Below are positions 46,813 through 59,589 of a stretch of 64,000 nt of DNA, in pieces (positions within the stretch are counted from its first letter, which is position 1; each line of letters begins with the position of its first letter). The DNA is taken from the NCBI GenBank assembly GCA_021442155.1, contig CM038214.1, positions 315,611,001 through 315,675,000 on the forward strand, in the 5' to 3' direction. Made by a program: the position numbers and the translations under genes. The notes under the pieces were generated by a model. That model ran no database searches, was not told the DNA's origin, and saw only the letters and a list, made by a program, of their open reading frames with translations. This stretch comes from Cymbidium sinense. Lineage: Eukaryota > Streptophyta > Magnoliopsida > Asparagales > Orchidaceae.

Positions 46813-48420
46813 CTTGAATAAAGATGTCATTAGCAATAGATCTAATGACCTAGTCTAACATAGTTTTGGTAGCTAAAGAAAATGTCTTCAAGAGACTTTC
46901 CCTTGACTATTAGAGATTTGAATAATAAATCATATTATAATACCATATATTATATAGTATAATGTAGCATCATATATTTGAGCATGTAGTGATTTGTTTT
47001 TGGATGTTATAATATGTTTTGAAATGTTTTAGTATGTTATGGTATTATGGCCTATAGTTTATATTAATATAAATCATAAAAATATTGATTTAATAAATCA
47101 GATGATAAAATTTGTTAAATTTGAAGTGGGAATTAGGTTGTAGTACCAAAGGTGTGCTACACCACTTGTAGTCTAAAAAGAAAGATTTTATGTTCAAAGT
47201 AAATATTATATGTTGTAGCATAGTATAACATCATATATCATAATATATTGTTCTATGCATTTTAAATTCTTTTAGTATTTTACAATCATGCAGTCGAGCC
47301 TACACTAGCATTATTTATAAAAATGTTGATTTAGACTTTAAAATGGTGGAATTTGGCCAAATTCATAATAGGTCGAGCATGGCATCATAATATATTATTT
47401 CAATTTAAAACATGTAAGTGATATGACTAAAATATATAGTTTCTTATTTTTTAGACTAATTTTATGATTTTTTATCTTAAGTAATCCCTTGTGATGTGAT
47501 ATGCATTATAGTATACTATAAAATGTTATACTGTATTATGATATAGGATGCCATAAAATAGTGTTGCATCATGCATTATAGCATGCTATTATGTATTACT
47601 ACTTATTGTTTAGCATATTTTAGTTTGTTATAGTATCATGTAGTAGAGTTTGTACTAGTATAATTCATAAAAATATTGATTTATAGGCTGAGATGATGGG
47701 ATTTGGCCAAATTTATGGTAAGCCTTAGAGAACATCATTGGGGGTGTGCTATGGTGTGTCATTTAATTAAAAGAATGGAATTTTGCATCCAAAATAAATG
47801 TTCATTTTTCAACCAAATTTTATAAATATTTTGTTTAAAGTGATTCATTTTAAGATGTAATGTAAGATAATATATTATATGAAAGCATATTAAAATATAA
47901 TGTACATAATAATATAACTTCACATATATATGAATGTGGTGGTGTGTTACTAAATGTTATTGTACATTTTAGTATGTTTTACCTTTGTTATAATACATTG
48001 GGTAAAAACTCACAAAATGTTAATTTGAAGGTTGAGATGGAAGAATTTGGCCAAATTCATGGCACACACCTAGAAGCAACACCAAAATTATATTATTTTG
48101 TACCATTTCTAATAGAAAAACAACAATTTTACATCCAAAATGAACATTATTCATATTTTAAGAAAACTTTGTTATTTGTTCCTTTTAAGTGATTCTAATG
48201 AGGTGTAATGTTAGACAATATATTATATTATAGCAAATTATAATATAACATCATATATTATAATATAATATAGTGTGTTAATTCACACTATATTATGTTT
48301 AGCATGATATTGTATTGTTAGTTTGAGCTTGCACTATCACAAATCATAAAATGTTGATTACAATGTTAAGATGATGTAATTTGAAAAAAATACATTGTTA
48401 GGCTTTTGGTTGAAGAAATA
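46813..48420. repeat. AT-rich ~345-base satellite, locus C
   Basis: The segment starts with TTGAATAAAGATGTCATT, the same junction as locus B. The phrase AATTTGGCCAAATT recurs at 47,351, 47,700 and 48,044, and in altered form at about 47,109 and 48,378, so complete monomers are about 345 bases. Other shared phrases are ATTTTA(C/T)ATCCAAAAT and AAGTGATTC. One monomer contains a chance ORF at 47,944-48,192. It is adjacent to the post-pol side of the Tat remnant, where Tat elements often carry tandem repeats, so it may derive from that element. Confidence 0.7.
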
Positions 48421-50804
48421 AGAGAAGAAATAAGATTTGATGAGAACTCCATGTCGAGGACATGGAGGTAGATCCGCTAGGGGATCACACATGTATTGGA
48501 CATGACATGTGAGAGGTCTATGTTGATGGCATAGAATAAAAAAATCTGGTATGGATAAGGTTTGAATTTGATTTGATTATATGATTTTTGGAAAGAAGAT
48601 CTGATGGAGATAAGAATATATAATCCACTAGGGATTAAGATCAAATTGACTTTAATTTGTTTTGTTTTAATTGATGTGGAGGCATATTTACTAAATATAT
48701 GGGCTCGAGTCCACTAGGGATCTAGTATATGAACCTTCCACTAGGGAAGTAGGTTCAAGCTATCTGCTAGGGATTAGGATTTGAGTTTGATTTCATAGAT
48801 TTGTTTGGAGATGTATCCACTAGAGATAAGAGTTTGGTTAGATTGCTTTTATTTAGACTTTGTTGGGGGAGTTGGTTTAATTTGGCTCCACTGGGGAGGT
48901 TGGTTTTGAATTTGATTTATTTGCTTGACTTATTTATATATGATTTGGAGCTCCATTAGGGAGAAGGGTGATTTAACCCACCAAGGAAAATCTGGGTTTA
49001 ATTTAATATGAGTTAATGTATGGACCTTGTTGGTGCATGGACCCACTAAGAAGGGGCTATATCACTAACTCAAGTTTACAAATCCAAAGGGATAGTCTAC
49101 CAGCTGTGGAGTAGAGCTAGCCAACCTAAGCAGTTTTCTTTCGGTGTGCAACAGATGTACTAGGAAGAAGGCATAATAGACTTATATCTTCCAAAGCGAG
49201 GAACAAGCGGGTGACTTTGGATGCACAACAAATTGAACCCAACCTAGACTAGTGAATTTCGGGACTTATGTCAACTCAAAAGCAGTCAAGATTAATTTTA
49301 TCTTAATTTAATGTAATTTGATATGGTTTGTTTAGTGTAGTTTTATTTTGAATTGAGGGCATATCCGCTGGGATGTGAGGTGGTCAAATTTGATAGATTT
49401 AATTTATGGACCATGTGGTGTAATGGACCCACCGAGAAAGGGCTATCGAACTTGTCCTAATTTACAAATACAAAGGGATAATTTATTGATCGTGGGGTAG
49501 AGCTAGCCAACCTAGAGGGTTTCCTTTCGATATGCAATGGCTGTGCTAGGAAGAAGGTGCAGCAGACTTACATCTTCTAAAGCAGGGAACAACCACTAGG
49601 GTGACTTGTTGGTAGCAAAACAAATCAAACCTAACTTAGGGGCTACTACTGAGTGAATGTTGTTGGGGACTTATATCAACTCAAGAGTAGTTATGAGATT
49701 CCTATAGGGAGTTTTATCACACTCTAAATTTAGATGTTTTCTTGGGAAAAGGTACCACTAGGGGTGTCCTCCTAATCCACAAGTGAATATATATTTTATT
49801 TATATGTTTATGTGGACTCGTGTGTGAGGGAACACATAAGGGGGCTATGTGCCTTGACCTATCTAAGAATCGGACCAAGGGAGAATCGCACATCCATAAG
49901 ATGGATTCTCCAACCACGTGTGGTTACTAGGGAGAGGGAATTGTCCAACTGACAAGAACCCGTAGTGTCTAAATAGGGTTGCAAAGGATGTGATCCAAAT
50001 ATAGTGCCACAAGGGAGGTGCGCTAAGGATGTTATCCCGAGCCGGAAAGAAAGCCTATAGGTGTGATGGCCAACTCAAGAAGAGCATAGCGACTTACCGC
50101 CATTAGGTATATCCTAAAGAACCAACCAACCTAAGGTGTATCCATCATCATGAGTGGTGTATCCATCAGTATAGTGAGATCCAACCAACCTAAGGTGCTT
50201 CTTGGTGTGAAATGATCAATCTAGAAAGAAATCATGTAGGCTTACAACTTTACAAGCAAAACTGATCATCAGGATAGTCTATCATCTGTGAGATAGATGT
50301 TATCCTACAGAATTACTAAGCGGGAGCCGAGAAAGGATGGGACCGGATATGAAATAGTTAAGGAGCCCTTAGGGGACTTATCCTAAACTTCAAATATACT
50401 TGACCTAATCATTGTACGAAGGCTAATGCAAGATAAAAGCCTAACAAACTCACATTCTCTTAAATGAAGCCAACATGAGGTAGCTTATTGGCCATGCAGT
50501 AAGGCCTACCAAACTAACAAGAAACTCATGTGTAGTGGCCAAGTAAGGAAGGAAAGTGTAGCAGACTTACATCCTCCAAAGTAAGAAGACCACTGGGGTG
50601 ACACACTAGTTGGGTAGCACGTCATCTCGACCTAAAGTAGTGATTGAGTGAGTTCCGTTAGGGGTGTTATCACAAATCAGTGTAGCCCGAGATAAAATAT
50701 ATGTGTTTTTATATGTTTGTCTATAGTTTGTATTTGTGTTGTGTCGATGAAGGATAGGACATTGCTCAGGTTCCTTACACCTACCCTAAACACATCATGG
50801 TGAA
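48421..50804. repeat. Post-pol repeat region of locus C
   Basis: Two units of about 386 bases share GTGG(A/G)GTAGAGCTAGCC (49,106 and 49,492), then GTGCTAGGAAGAAGG and CAGACTTACATCTTC-type phrases; a third partial match lies near 50,545. From 48,470 to 49,440 a CC(A/G)CTAGGGA-type word recurs about a dozen times at irregular 25-80-base intervals. No ORF resembles a known protein. Locus B has lost almost all of it, keeping only GTGTGAAATGATCAATCTAG. Confidence 0.65.
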
Positions 50805-52017
50805 TTAAAACAAGAATACTTTCAACATGGTAAAGATTGAATTTGAAATGGAATTTTCATTAATGATAATTATTTTTAAACATGATTTATAATATTTCTT
50901 TAAGTGGAGTGCATTGATTGGAAGCATTATGTGCTCTCCCTTATGATTAATAAATTGATAAAATCCTTCTTGGTAGGCCTTCTCTATGGAAAAAGGGCCT
51001 TCCCAAGTGGTTTCAAACTTGCCTCCCATCTGACAATGGGCAACAATCGGTCTCCTTAGAACTAAAATAAGCTCCCCTACTTGAAAAGCTCTAGGATGGA
51101 TCAACTTTTTGTGAGCTTAAATCATTTTAGCTTTGCACAACTCAAGATTTTGGCATGCCCGTAAGCGTCTCTCCTCCAAATATTCGAGCTCTTATAACCG
51201 TAACTTGGCATTCTGCTGTTGTGATCTTGCTACCCAAAGCTATCCTTAGTGATGGGAGTTGGACCTAATAGTAGAATGGATTTGAACCCATACACTAAGG
51301 AGAAAATAGTAGATTAAGTTGTAGTTCTATATGTGGTGTGGTAGGCCCACAAGGCTTCAACTAACTGCTCATGCCACTATTGCTTGTTATTGTCGAGTGT
51401 CTTCTTCAATATTTGGATGAGAGCTTTGTTGAAGGTATCTACTAAGTTGTTTGCCCTCGGGTAGTTGATGGTAGAATATCTCTAATCTATATTGTATCTC
51501 TAGGCAAAGTTGTTGATCTCATGCTTTGAATGCGCATCATTATCGATATAATTCATCGAGGCTCTCCAACATATATATGATATGGTTCCTAAAACCTGAG
51601 CACATGCTTGTGACCTCTAAGTAATCACCTTCACCATTTGGAAAATTAAGAGCGCCTAAGATGAACCCATGACCCTTGAAGATTGAGGATCAACTAAACC
51701 CTCTGTTTGTACCCCAACACTTGAACACGATGGGGCTAATGTAGATGTAGAATGTTGGGTGGTTGGTGTAGGCCACACCATGTTTGACATTGAGGCATCA
51801 CCTAGTATCCATGCAATCTTTGATCATCGATGTAGTATCTAGTCTTGATCTTAGCATTCATCTTCTACAGATTGGTTGGCTCCACATAATCCTGAGTGTA
51901 TCTCAGTCATGATCTTATAGGCTTTGTGCTTGTCAAAATAACATAATGACATATGATTGAAAGATATACAAGACACCATCCACAAGAGTGTGAAAGTGCT
52001 ACTTCATCTCGATGGGC
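50805..52017 (-). pseudogene. Gypsy integrase segment, locus C
   Basis: The zinc-binding and core regions at 51,990-51,300 are full of one-base losses. They align by eye with the better-read integrase of locus B (10,399-9,844), for example the shared GGTTCATC..CCTTGG and TTGGGTGGTTGGTG stretches. The C-terminal part is open at 51,104-50,805, with HPRAFQVGELILVLRRPIV and a chromo-like GPFSIEKAY end. Confidence 0.75.
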
Positions 52018-52199
52018 TTATGACTTCTCTTGAGGCAGCTTTCCTTTATTTAGGTAATCCATGAATGGTTTCCTCCAATCTAACTCCTCATCTTTCTTGG
52101 AAATGGCAACCTCCTCTTCAAGGGAGTACTTTTTGATGAGTTTAATATCAATAAGGGATAAGACTTGTCTATTTTTAACCTTTATTGATATGGACTCAT

Positions 52200-53263
52200 C
52201 ATCCAAACATGCTAACTCCTTGGCAAGCTTGGCTAAAGAGTATGCTATGACATTCTCTCCTCAAGGAATCTTATTAATGGTAACCTCTAAGATTTGGGCC
52301 AACAACTCCATGGTGTACTTGTGGTAGTGATGGAGCTTGGACTTTATAACCTTATAAGATCCAACAATTTGGTTGATAACTAGCTGAGAATCCCCAAAGA
52401 TATTGATGTTCTGGATGCTTAGATGATTAACTTAGATCGCAATCGAGCCTCATATTTAGCTTTGTTGTTGGTGCAAGAGCGAAAAGATGATATGAGAATC
52501 TCATCACATCGGTCCGGAGTTAAGAGAACTATTCTTACCCCCCTTTCTGAATAGTTGTGATTCTTCTCCTCTTTGAGAGGAAGCTACACAATCAAAGTAC
52601 ATCTCTTAATGGTGCATGCTAGTATCCCATAAGTTCATGATTTGTTCATTGGAGATCATCACTAAGCAAAGAGTCAATAGGAAGTGGGTGTGCTGCTAAG
52701 AAATCTATTAGTGCTTGTCCTTTAATACCACAGAGGGATACGAAGGTAATGTTAAACTGTGAGAGGATCATGGATCGTCATGTCAACCGTCTAGATAGCA
52801 TCAGTCGTGTCATGAGATAATTTAGTGGATTGATCCTAGAGGTTAAGTTCACCTTATGAGGAAGCATGTAGTGATGTTACTTTTGGGATGCAAAGATTAA
52901 AGCTAGGCATTGTTTCTCAATGAGTGGATAATTAGCCTCGAGGGATTAGAGCTGTAGTACAAGGCATTTTCCTTCCTTCATTGGCTTGGGCCAACAAAGC
53001 ACCAAGAGAGTCATCTAACATAGTAGTGTAAAGTATGAGCGCTTGCCCGGGATAGGGGCTGCTAGAACCAGTGGCATCATCAGGTAATGCTTGATGTCTT
53101 TGAAGGCATGCTCACACTTGTCATCCAACTTTAACTTGGCATCCTTTTTGGCAAGTGCTAAGAATGGTTGACATCTTCTCGATAGGTTGGATATAAAGCA
53201 TCTTAGATATGCCAACCGCCCTTGGAATGATCTGAGTTGAGTTAAACTTTTAGGGGGTGGCAT
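52200..53263 (-). pseudogene. Gypsy RT connection and RNase H segment, locus C
   Basis: It starts MPPPKSLTQLRSFQGRLAYL and reaches PLVLAAPIPGKRSYFTLL, the usual entry to RNase H. The RNase H part, about 53,010-52,240, has frameshifts, and the acidic triad cannot be traced with confidence. The piece at 52,206-52,018 (RKPFMDYLNKGKLPQEKS) is the linker into integrase. Locus B lacks 52,260-53,000. Confidence 0.7.
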
Positions 53264-53279
53264 TTCTAATATCGCCTTA

Positions 53280-53820
53280 TTCTTCTCTAGATCGATTTTG
53301 ATTCCCTAGTGTCGGACAACAAACCCAAATAATTTCTCCGATGCTACTCCAAATGCACATTTCAGGGGGTTCATTTTGAGCTTAAATTGTCTTAACTATT
53401 TGAAAACTACTCTCAAGTCAAAGAGATGGTCTTCCTTTTCTCTACTTTTGACCACGATCAGATCATCAAGACTCGACTGATGATGAATGAGTTCGTCAAA
53501 GATTTGAGTCACCGGTAAAGCACCAACATTTCTAAGGTTGAAAGGCATGACCTTATAGCAATAGATTCTGATCAAGGTTCTAAAAGAAGTATTTCTTTCA
53601 TCCTTAGGGGCCATCTTTATTTGGTTATATCTAGGTGAGCCATCCATGAAAGAGAAGACTGCATGAGATGAGGCCATTCTTTTTCTTAACTGGGATGACA
53701 CTAGCTAACCGTAGTATTTTTCTTCCGATGAAGCCAACATCGATCAATTTCTTGACTTCATAAATGACCCATTGTTCTATGTCTAATCGATGCATGCCTA
53801 GGAGCTTGCTTGATAGCAAA
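53280..53820 (-). pseudogene. Gypsy reverse transcriptase segment, locus C
   Basis: Two overlapping frames (53,819-53,631 and 53,701-53,396) carry the fingers and palm. VKKKNG is present, but the following RVCVDFRDLN-type block is largely deleted. The palm has FSFMDG. The expected YVDD box reads SLDD before LIV. A dead enzyme fragment. Confidence 0.8.
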
Positions 53821-54902
53821 GTCCTGATTGCTAGTTTATGGACCTACGCCAAGAGCCAATGTGAATCTCTTCATAACTCCATGCAAAGTAGTCCTTAAAC
53901 TTAGTCAATAGCCTAACTAAGTCATTGGTTTCAATTTCATTCAATAACAAAGAACTGATGTATGTCGCATGGATCTTCTTCGCCTAAGTTGATTTCTGAG
54001 CTCATCGATCTTGATCTCTTCTTCAAACTCGCGGTGCATCTTTGACTTCAAAATCATCTAGATCATCTAAGTTTTAAACATAACTCTCATGAGTTAATGT
54101 GATTTAAAAAGAACCTATCAGATTCCAAATGATTGGTGATGACTAAGCCGTAATCATCATCGACTAGAACCACTATACTGAATCGTAGTCTCAATCTTGA
54201 TTGAGAGCTTTTGCATTTGTTCTTCCATATTCTTTCAAAGTAGTCTGACCTGTGCTTTGACCAAGTATGTGGGATTAACCCTTTCTTTGCTAAATTATAA
54301 ACACAAGGAAAGTACTAATCAAAAGGTAATTCTATTAAATCTTTATATGAATCATCCTCAAGTTTTACATCAACTTCTTGACTTGAGGATGGTTCTCTAA
54401 AAAAAAACCTCTGAGTCTTCACACCTGTGGATGACTTAGAGGCTTTCTTAACTACCAAACCCTCTTTTGAGAGGGGGGGTCGAGCTAAAGTTTCCAACTG
54501 ATGCCTAACTATTTCACATATAGACTTCGATACACTTATGCTTTGCTTTGGAGCCAGGTATTCATCGCTATCTGGCTCAAGTGTCACCTCCAAGGGAATC
54601 TACTGTTGAGAAGATCTGGCTAGTGTGCTAACCATATAAGACTTATCCTATGAACTAGATTCTAAGTCTATATGGATAGTAGGTGTACTCCTAGTAGCTG
54701 GGATATATATTCTATTATAAGGTGGTTTTCCACCCCTGGGACTACCTCTGAACTGGCCTCTTCCTCTGCCTGATGGAGGTTAGTCATCCTACCCATATGT
54801 TCGAATGGAGTAATGAACGGTGGGTGGAATCTAATGTGAGGCTCCACTTCCTCCTCCAAGTCTATTTCCTCTCCCTTTTATTTTCTTTTTCATTTTTTCA
54901 TT

Positions 54903-55217
54903 TCATTTCATTTTCTTTTTCTCTTTCTTTTTCTTTTTCTTTTCTTTTTCTTTTACTTTTAAACTTTGGCCAGATTTATGAGAATAGACTTGTTGATTTT
55001 GAGGGAGGTAGTAAGGCTCATCCTCATATATGCCGACCTCATGAACTATAAATGGCTTGAGATCTCCTTTGACACAGTAGACGATCCCACCTCTCACGAA
55101 CTTCATACACTGATGTAGAAAATATGAAACTATGTTGTTCTCTTGTATCCATGGTCTCCCAAGCAAAGTGTTGAAAGATGTATTTGAGTCTATATGAAAC
55201 TTGGCTCCTCCAGTCAT
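54903..55217 (-). pseudogene. Gypsy protease (retropepsin) segment, locus C
   Basis: The open segment begins near FHIDSNTSFNTLLGRPWIQE, the plant gypsy retropepsin C-terminal core that precedes LHQ and KF. The catalytic Asp-Thr/Ser-Gly triad expected upstream is not readable. The C-terminus runs into a Lys/Glu tract, coded by the T-rich run at 54,890-54,960 on the + strand. Confidence 0.75.
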
Positions 55218-56029
55218 TTATCTCAAGGCAACACTATGGAGCCTAAGGCCTTGACCTCACTTTGGAATGCAAATTCCTTCCCATCTTAGACTTAGAGTCT
55301 TGTAGAAACTAAGACTTTCCTAGTCATAAGACACTTCTAATAATTAGGTAAACACTTAACCTAAGCCAAAGACTTAGAAGGGTTAACCATAGGATTAGAT
55401 ATGCCTTAAGGATTATAATCCACCTACCTTACAACCCAAATCCAATTGTTCACCTTCTCAAACCAAACCTCAAGTTCAATTTAAACATCAAATTCAAATC
55501 CAAATCCAAAGCCAAGTTCCAAAACCAAATGATTGAAGCCCATGATCAAATCCAAACTTGAAACCCTTCCTAAGCCATATGACCTATCCCATGGACTTAG
55601 CCAAATCTTAATCCAAATCAATCCAAAATCAATTGATTTTCCCATAATCAATTTATATCTTCAATCATCTTCCTAAATATAAATCAAATCTACATTTAAA
55701 ATGATCAAAACTAAATCAAATCAAATTAAATCAAAACCCTTCCTAAGCCATATGACCTATCCCATGGACTTAGCCAAATCTTAATCCAAATCAAGTCAAA
55801 CTCAATTAATTTTCTTACAAATTAGTCATATTTTCAATTATCTTCACAAATTAAAATAAAATATACATTTAAATCATCAAAACTAAATGAAACCAAATCA
55901 AAATCCAAACTTAAGCCACATGACCCAACTCTATGGACTTAGACAAATTCTTTCATTCCTAAAACTAAATTCAATTGATTTTCTCATGAATCAATCATAC
56001 CTTCTATCATATTCACAAATATAAATGAA

Positions 56030-57130
56030 ATCTACAATCATCAAGCCAAACTATAATCAACCCAAGTGAAACCCAACTTAACCCTTTGACTTGAAATGTT
56101 GAAATGAACCAAAACCCATTTGAACCCAAGCTAATTGCAATTGAATTTATATATCAATCCCAAATCCATATATAAAATCAACTAAATCAAACTTAACCCA
56201 AACTCAAGCCAACTAAATCGAATTTGTCCACTTGACCAAAAGTGGCCAATTTAACCTATTTGAGCCAAGTTCTAATCCTACCCAAATTGGATTGAACCAA
56301 GCCCATCAAAACCTCCCATCATGATTGTTGATCACCCTAGGTTGATCAATTATCACAAATTGGGTCAAACTAAGTCAACTTGGTCATTTGACCAAGTCAA
56401 CACCTTAACCCATATGAACCCAAACTAGCTAAATTGCAACCTAAGCCAAATCCCTTGAAACCAATGATTCATATGAAATCAAAATCAATATTTGAATATG
56501 ACTTGACCTTCAATTGAGTCAAACCAAACCCAATTGGCCCTCTTGACCCAAATTGACCTAAAAAACCAAATTGGGTCAAATCAAAATATAAACCAAATTG
56601 ATTGCAACCAATGGCTCAAGTTCATTCCAAATTGATTGTTGAACTTGACTAAAGCCATGATTTGACCCAATTGACCTACTTAGCCCAAAGTGACCTAAAT
56701 GTCCAAGTTGGCTTAAATCAAAACAAAATCCAAATTAATTGAAACCAAAGCCTACAATCATCTTCAATTGATCAACTAAACCCAAACCAACATCCAACCA
56801 AAGCCAATTTGGCCAATTTGATCAAATTGGTCAACTTAACCCATTTGACCCAACTAACTCAAATGAGCCAAAATCAAATCTAAGCCAAACTAAACCAAAC
56901 CAATTGAACTAAAACATCCCAAATGATCATATGAACTTGACCAACCCTTTGCTAATTTTGACCTAATTGGTCAACTTGACCCAACCAACCCAATTTGACC
57001 TATATGAGTCAAATTGAGCCAAAACCTAACCAAATCGACTCCAATTGACTTGAAATTTGGGCTAACCAACTTTCAGCTCATTTCAAATCTCCCTAAATCA
57101 AAATCTAATGCTAAATAATCATTTTAATCT
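56030..57130. repeat. TTGAC-rich block of unit L copy C
   Basis: This is the counterpart of the blocks in copies A and B; one palindrome is widened by a base (TTGACCTAATTGGTCAA near 56,958). Confidence 0.6.
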
Positions 57131-57792
57131 TGGGTCAAGGGCATCACCTGAGAAAAATCACCCATGTAAGTGGTCATTTCCATTCCTGGCCACTTGGTAC
57201 TATCCCATTGGTCCACCTAGCACCTAAGACACTGCCTACCCAAGGGGTGGTTGTGTCGCCATGACTGATGGGAGGTGAAATCACCTCACCCTCCCCATTG
57301 GAGCATTTGAAACTCATAGGACACCAATGATTATTCCTTGGCAGCCACCTCCACACCTTCAACCAACCAAGCCAAGCCAACTTACCTCCTCCCTGCCACC
57401 CATAAGTCCCTGAGATGGCGGACGGCCACTAGAAGACAAACCTGATCCCACCATTCTTATTTCCACTCAAATGCACACAAAAATCATTCCTTAGAGCCCT
57501 AGCTACCCAATATATCGCTAAAGCCATTCCCTAAGCTCCCAAGCTCATTCCTCGATCAAAAAATACCATTCTAGTCCATCCTGAAATAGGACACTCCCAT
57601 TTCTGGCCTAACTTCCCTATTTCTCCATCAAACTCAAATTAACTTTGCACGTACCTTCCCTAGGCCTTATCGAGCAAGAACGTATCATCTCCCAAGCTTC
57701 GAGCACCGGTGGGACTTGATCAAAGCCGAAGCTCCAAATCATAGCCTTTCAAGTGAACGCCAAGGAATTGATCCAATTGTTATTTTAATAGG

Positions 57793-57860
57793 GCTTCATC
57801 CACTAGATGAAGCTTCCTAAATTTCTGCCGGCCTCTTGAGCTCAAGGTATGCTTCCAAAA
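57793..57860 (+). other. Conserved stem-loop plus splice-donor-like site, unit L copy C
   Basis: GCTTCATC (57,793-57,800) pairs with GATGAAGC (57,806-57,813) around a 5-base loop, although the surrounding sequence has lost bases. AAGGTATGCTTCC follows near 57,844, so the donor-like GTATGC is kept in all three copies. Confidence 0.55.
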
Positions 57861-59589
57861 TAAATCCTTAAAAAATGGGTTGGAGCTTTTGAAGAAAACT
57901 TGCATCTTGTGTGATCTTGACCGCTTGATCCCTCCAATCGATGTGTGGAAGGTGAGTTGATCCAGTTTGCAAGTAATCACTGAGCAATGGCGCATGGACT
58001 ATATTCTCCTCACTCATGACGTTAGATCATGCACCATCTGCTTTCGCGGATCAAATGGACGATTAGATCTGATCAATCCGATTTAACTTGCTGTGGGATT
58101 AATCATAGCCATCCAATCTTAGATCGATGGGAGAAAAGTGCACCGCCGCCATGTAGGCCGAGTTGGATATGTTGGAAAGCATCGCCACCATGTAGGCGTT
58201 GGATAAGTTTTAAGTAGCCAATCATGCGTGCCATGTGGAAAGCATGAAGCATGCCACTGTAGATTAGGCTTTAATTCTTAATTAATTTTTTTTTAATGGC
58301 TAAATTTTAAAATCATAAAAATCATAGAAATAAAAAAAATGCAAATAAATACTCATTTTAAAAGGTATTTAGAGGAGAATTAATTAAAATGATCTTAACT
58401 AATTTTAAACAATATTTAAGTTTAATTACAAAAATTAGCTTAATTACTAATTACTTGAGCAATTAATCCCAAATTATGTGGGTTAATTTAATGGGATGAC
58501 CTGCCTCTCATGATTTTCTTGGGATTTATTGCTCATATTGGGAAAATTGACTAATTAAACCTTAACTACTCTTTTAAGTTAATTAATGATTAATTAATCC
58601 ATGAATAATAAATTGGTTAATTAAGTTTATTAATCATTTATTGATAGTAATTGAACTAAGGAATAGGGTTGGGACCCCTTTCCTAAGTTCATTTCACCCT
58701 TTTAAAATAATTAATTAAGATTTAACTAATTAATTAAATCACTTAATCAAATTGAAATCATAATCACATCAACCTTAATTAATTAAATCATGGGTAGATC
58801 TTTGGGTGTTTAATAACCTAAAAGTTTAATGAAATTATGGTTAGTCCATATGTGGGAAAACCATAAGAGTAATTAATTAAGTCCTTAATCTAATTAACTA
58901 TTAATCATGTGCCAATTGCATTAGGCCCCTTTTATTTCTAGGATCATTGCAAGTTTATTTTCCATGCATATCATGTTGGCTCATAATTATTTAGTTAATT
59001 ACTTTAAGGTGACATAGGTAAAAATTAATTCATCTAATTAAGGGTTCAACTTAATTAACCCATAAAATCAACTTAATTACATTTCCTTAAATTAAATCAA
59101 ATCACTAATGTGGGAATGGGTTTAAAACATCAAGTGATGATTTCTCCTCTCCTCTTTAATTAAAATCAAATCTAAAGCTTAAGTAATAAAGAACTAGTTT
59201 GGTTTACTTTAAATATTCTTATTTGATTTGATTGTCTTTAAGAACTAGTTTGGTTGAATGAATCACATGCTTATATTTCATTGTCCACTTTCCAATCATG
59301 TTAAATTTAGTATGTCATTTGAATTCATGCATCCATCTTTTCAAAATCAAGTAAAATAAAATGGATTTCTTTTATGTAAGCTTGCATGTGTTGATTTAAT
59401 TTAATATATGCTATTATCACTATTAAATCCAAATGTATTTTTCAAAAGCTTATAAATGAATAATAATATGTGTTATGATGTTAGTTATAAATACATAAGA
59501 AATGCATGTGCTTATAGCTTAAGTGTATGAATGTTGAGTTCTCTTTCCTCTATTCATGTGTTGATTTATATAAGATTGAATGGTAATGG

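Larger units (their letters stand above)
50805..55217 (-). pseudogene. Ty3/gypsy (Tat-type) pol remnant, locus C
   Basis: Right to left the domains are protease, RT, RNase H and integrase, the order of Ty3/gypsy elements. Between protease and RT lies a stretch at 54,593-54,315 that I cannot assign to a known domain. The reading is split into at least eight ORFs by frameshifts and stops. Recognisable anchors are HRLDIEQWVIYEVKKLID and FSFMDGSPRYNQIKMAP in RT, GRLAYLRCFISNLSRRCQPF in the RT/RNase H connection, and GGKFETTWEGPFSIEKAY at the integrase end. The wording of RT and integrase fits the plant Tat clade. No gag precedes the protease: unit L begins about 160 bases upstream. Non-functional. 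Confidence 0.85.

Noticed and set aside
47944..48192. 82-codon ORF in the AT-rich satellite
   Set aside because: It lies within one ~345-base monomer, and neighbouring monomers do not keep the frame. Chance ORF.
51270..51300. tRNA B-box-like GGGTTCAAATCC on the minus strand
   Set aside because: No acceptor or anticodon stem can be built, and the sequence falls in the integrase pseudogene, where a VYGFKSIL-type reading explains it.
54773..55051. Phe/Ser/Leu-rich + strand ORF
   Set aside because: It is the complement of the Lys/Glu linker of the gypsy polyprotein on the minus strand, which has a clear family match.
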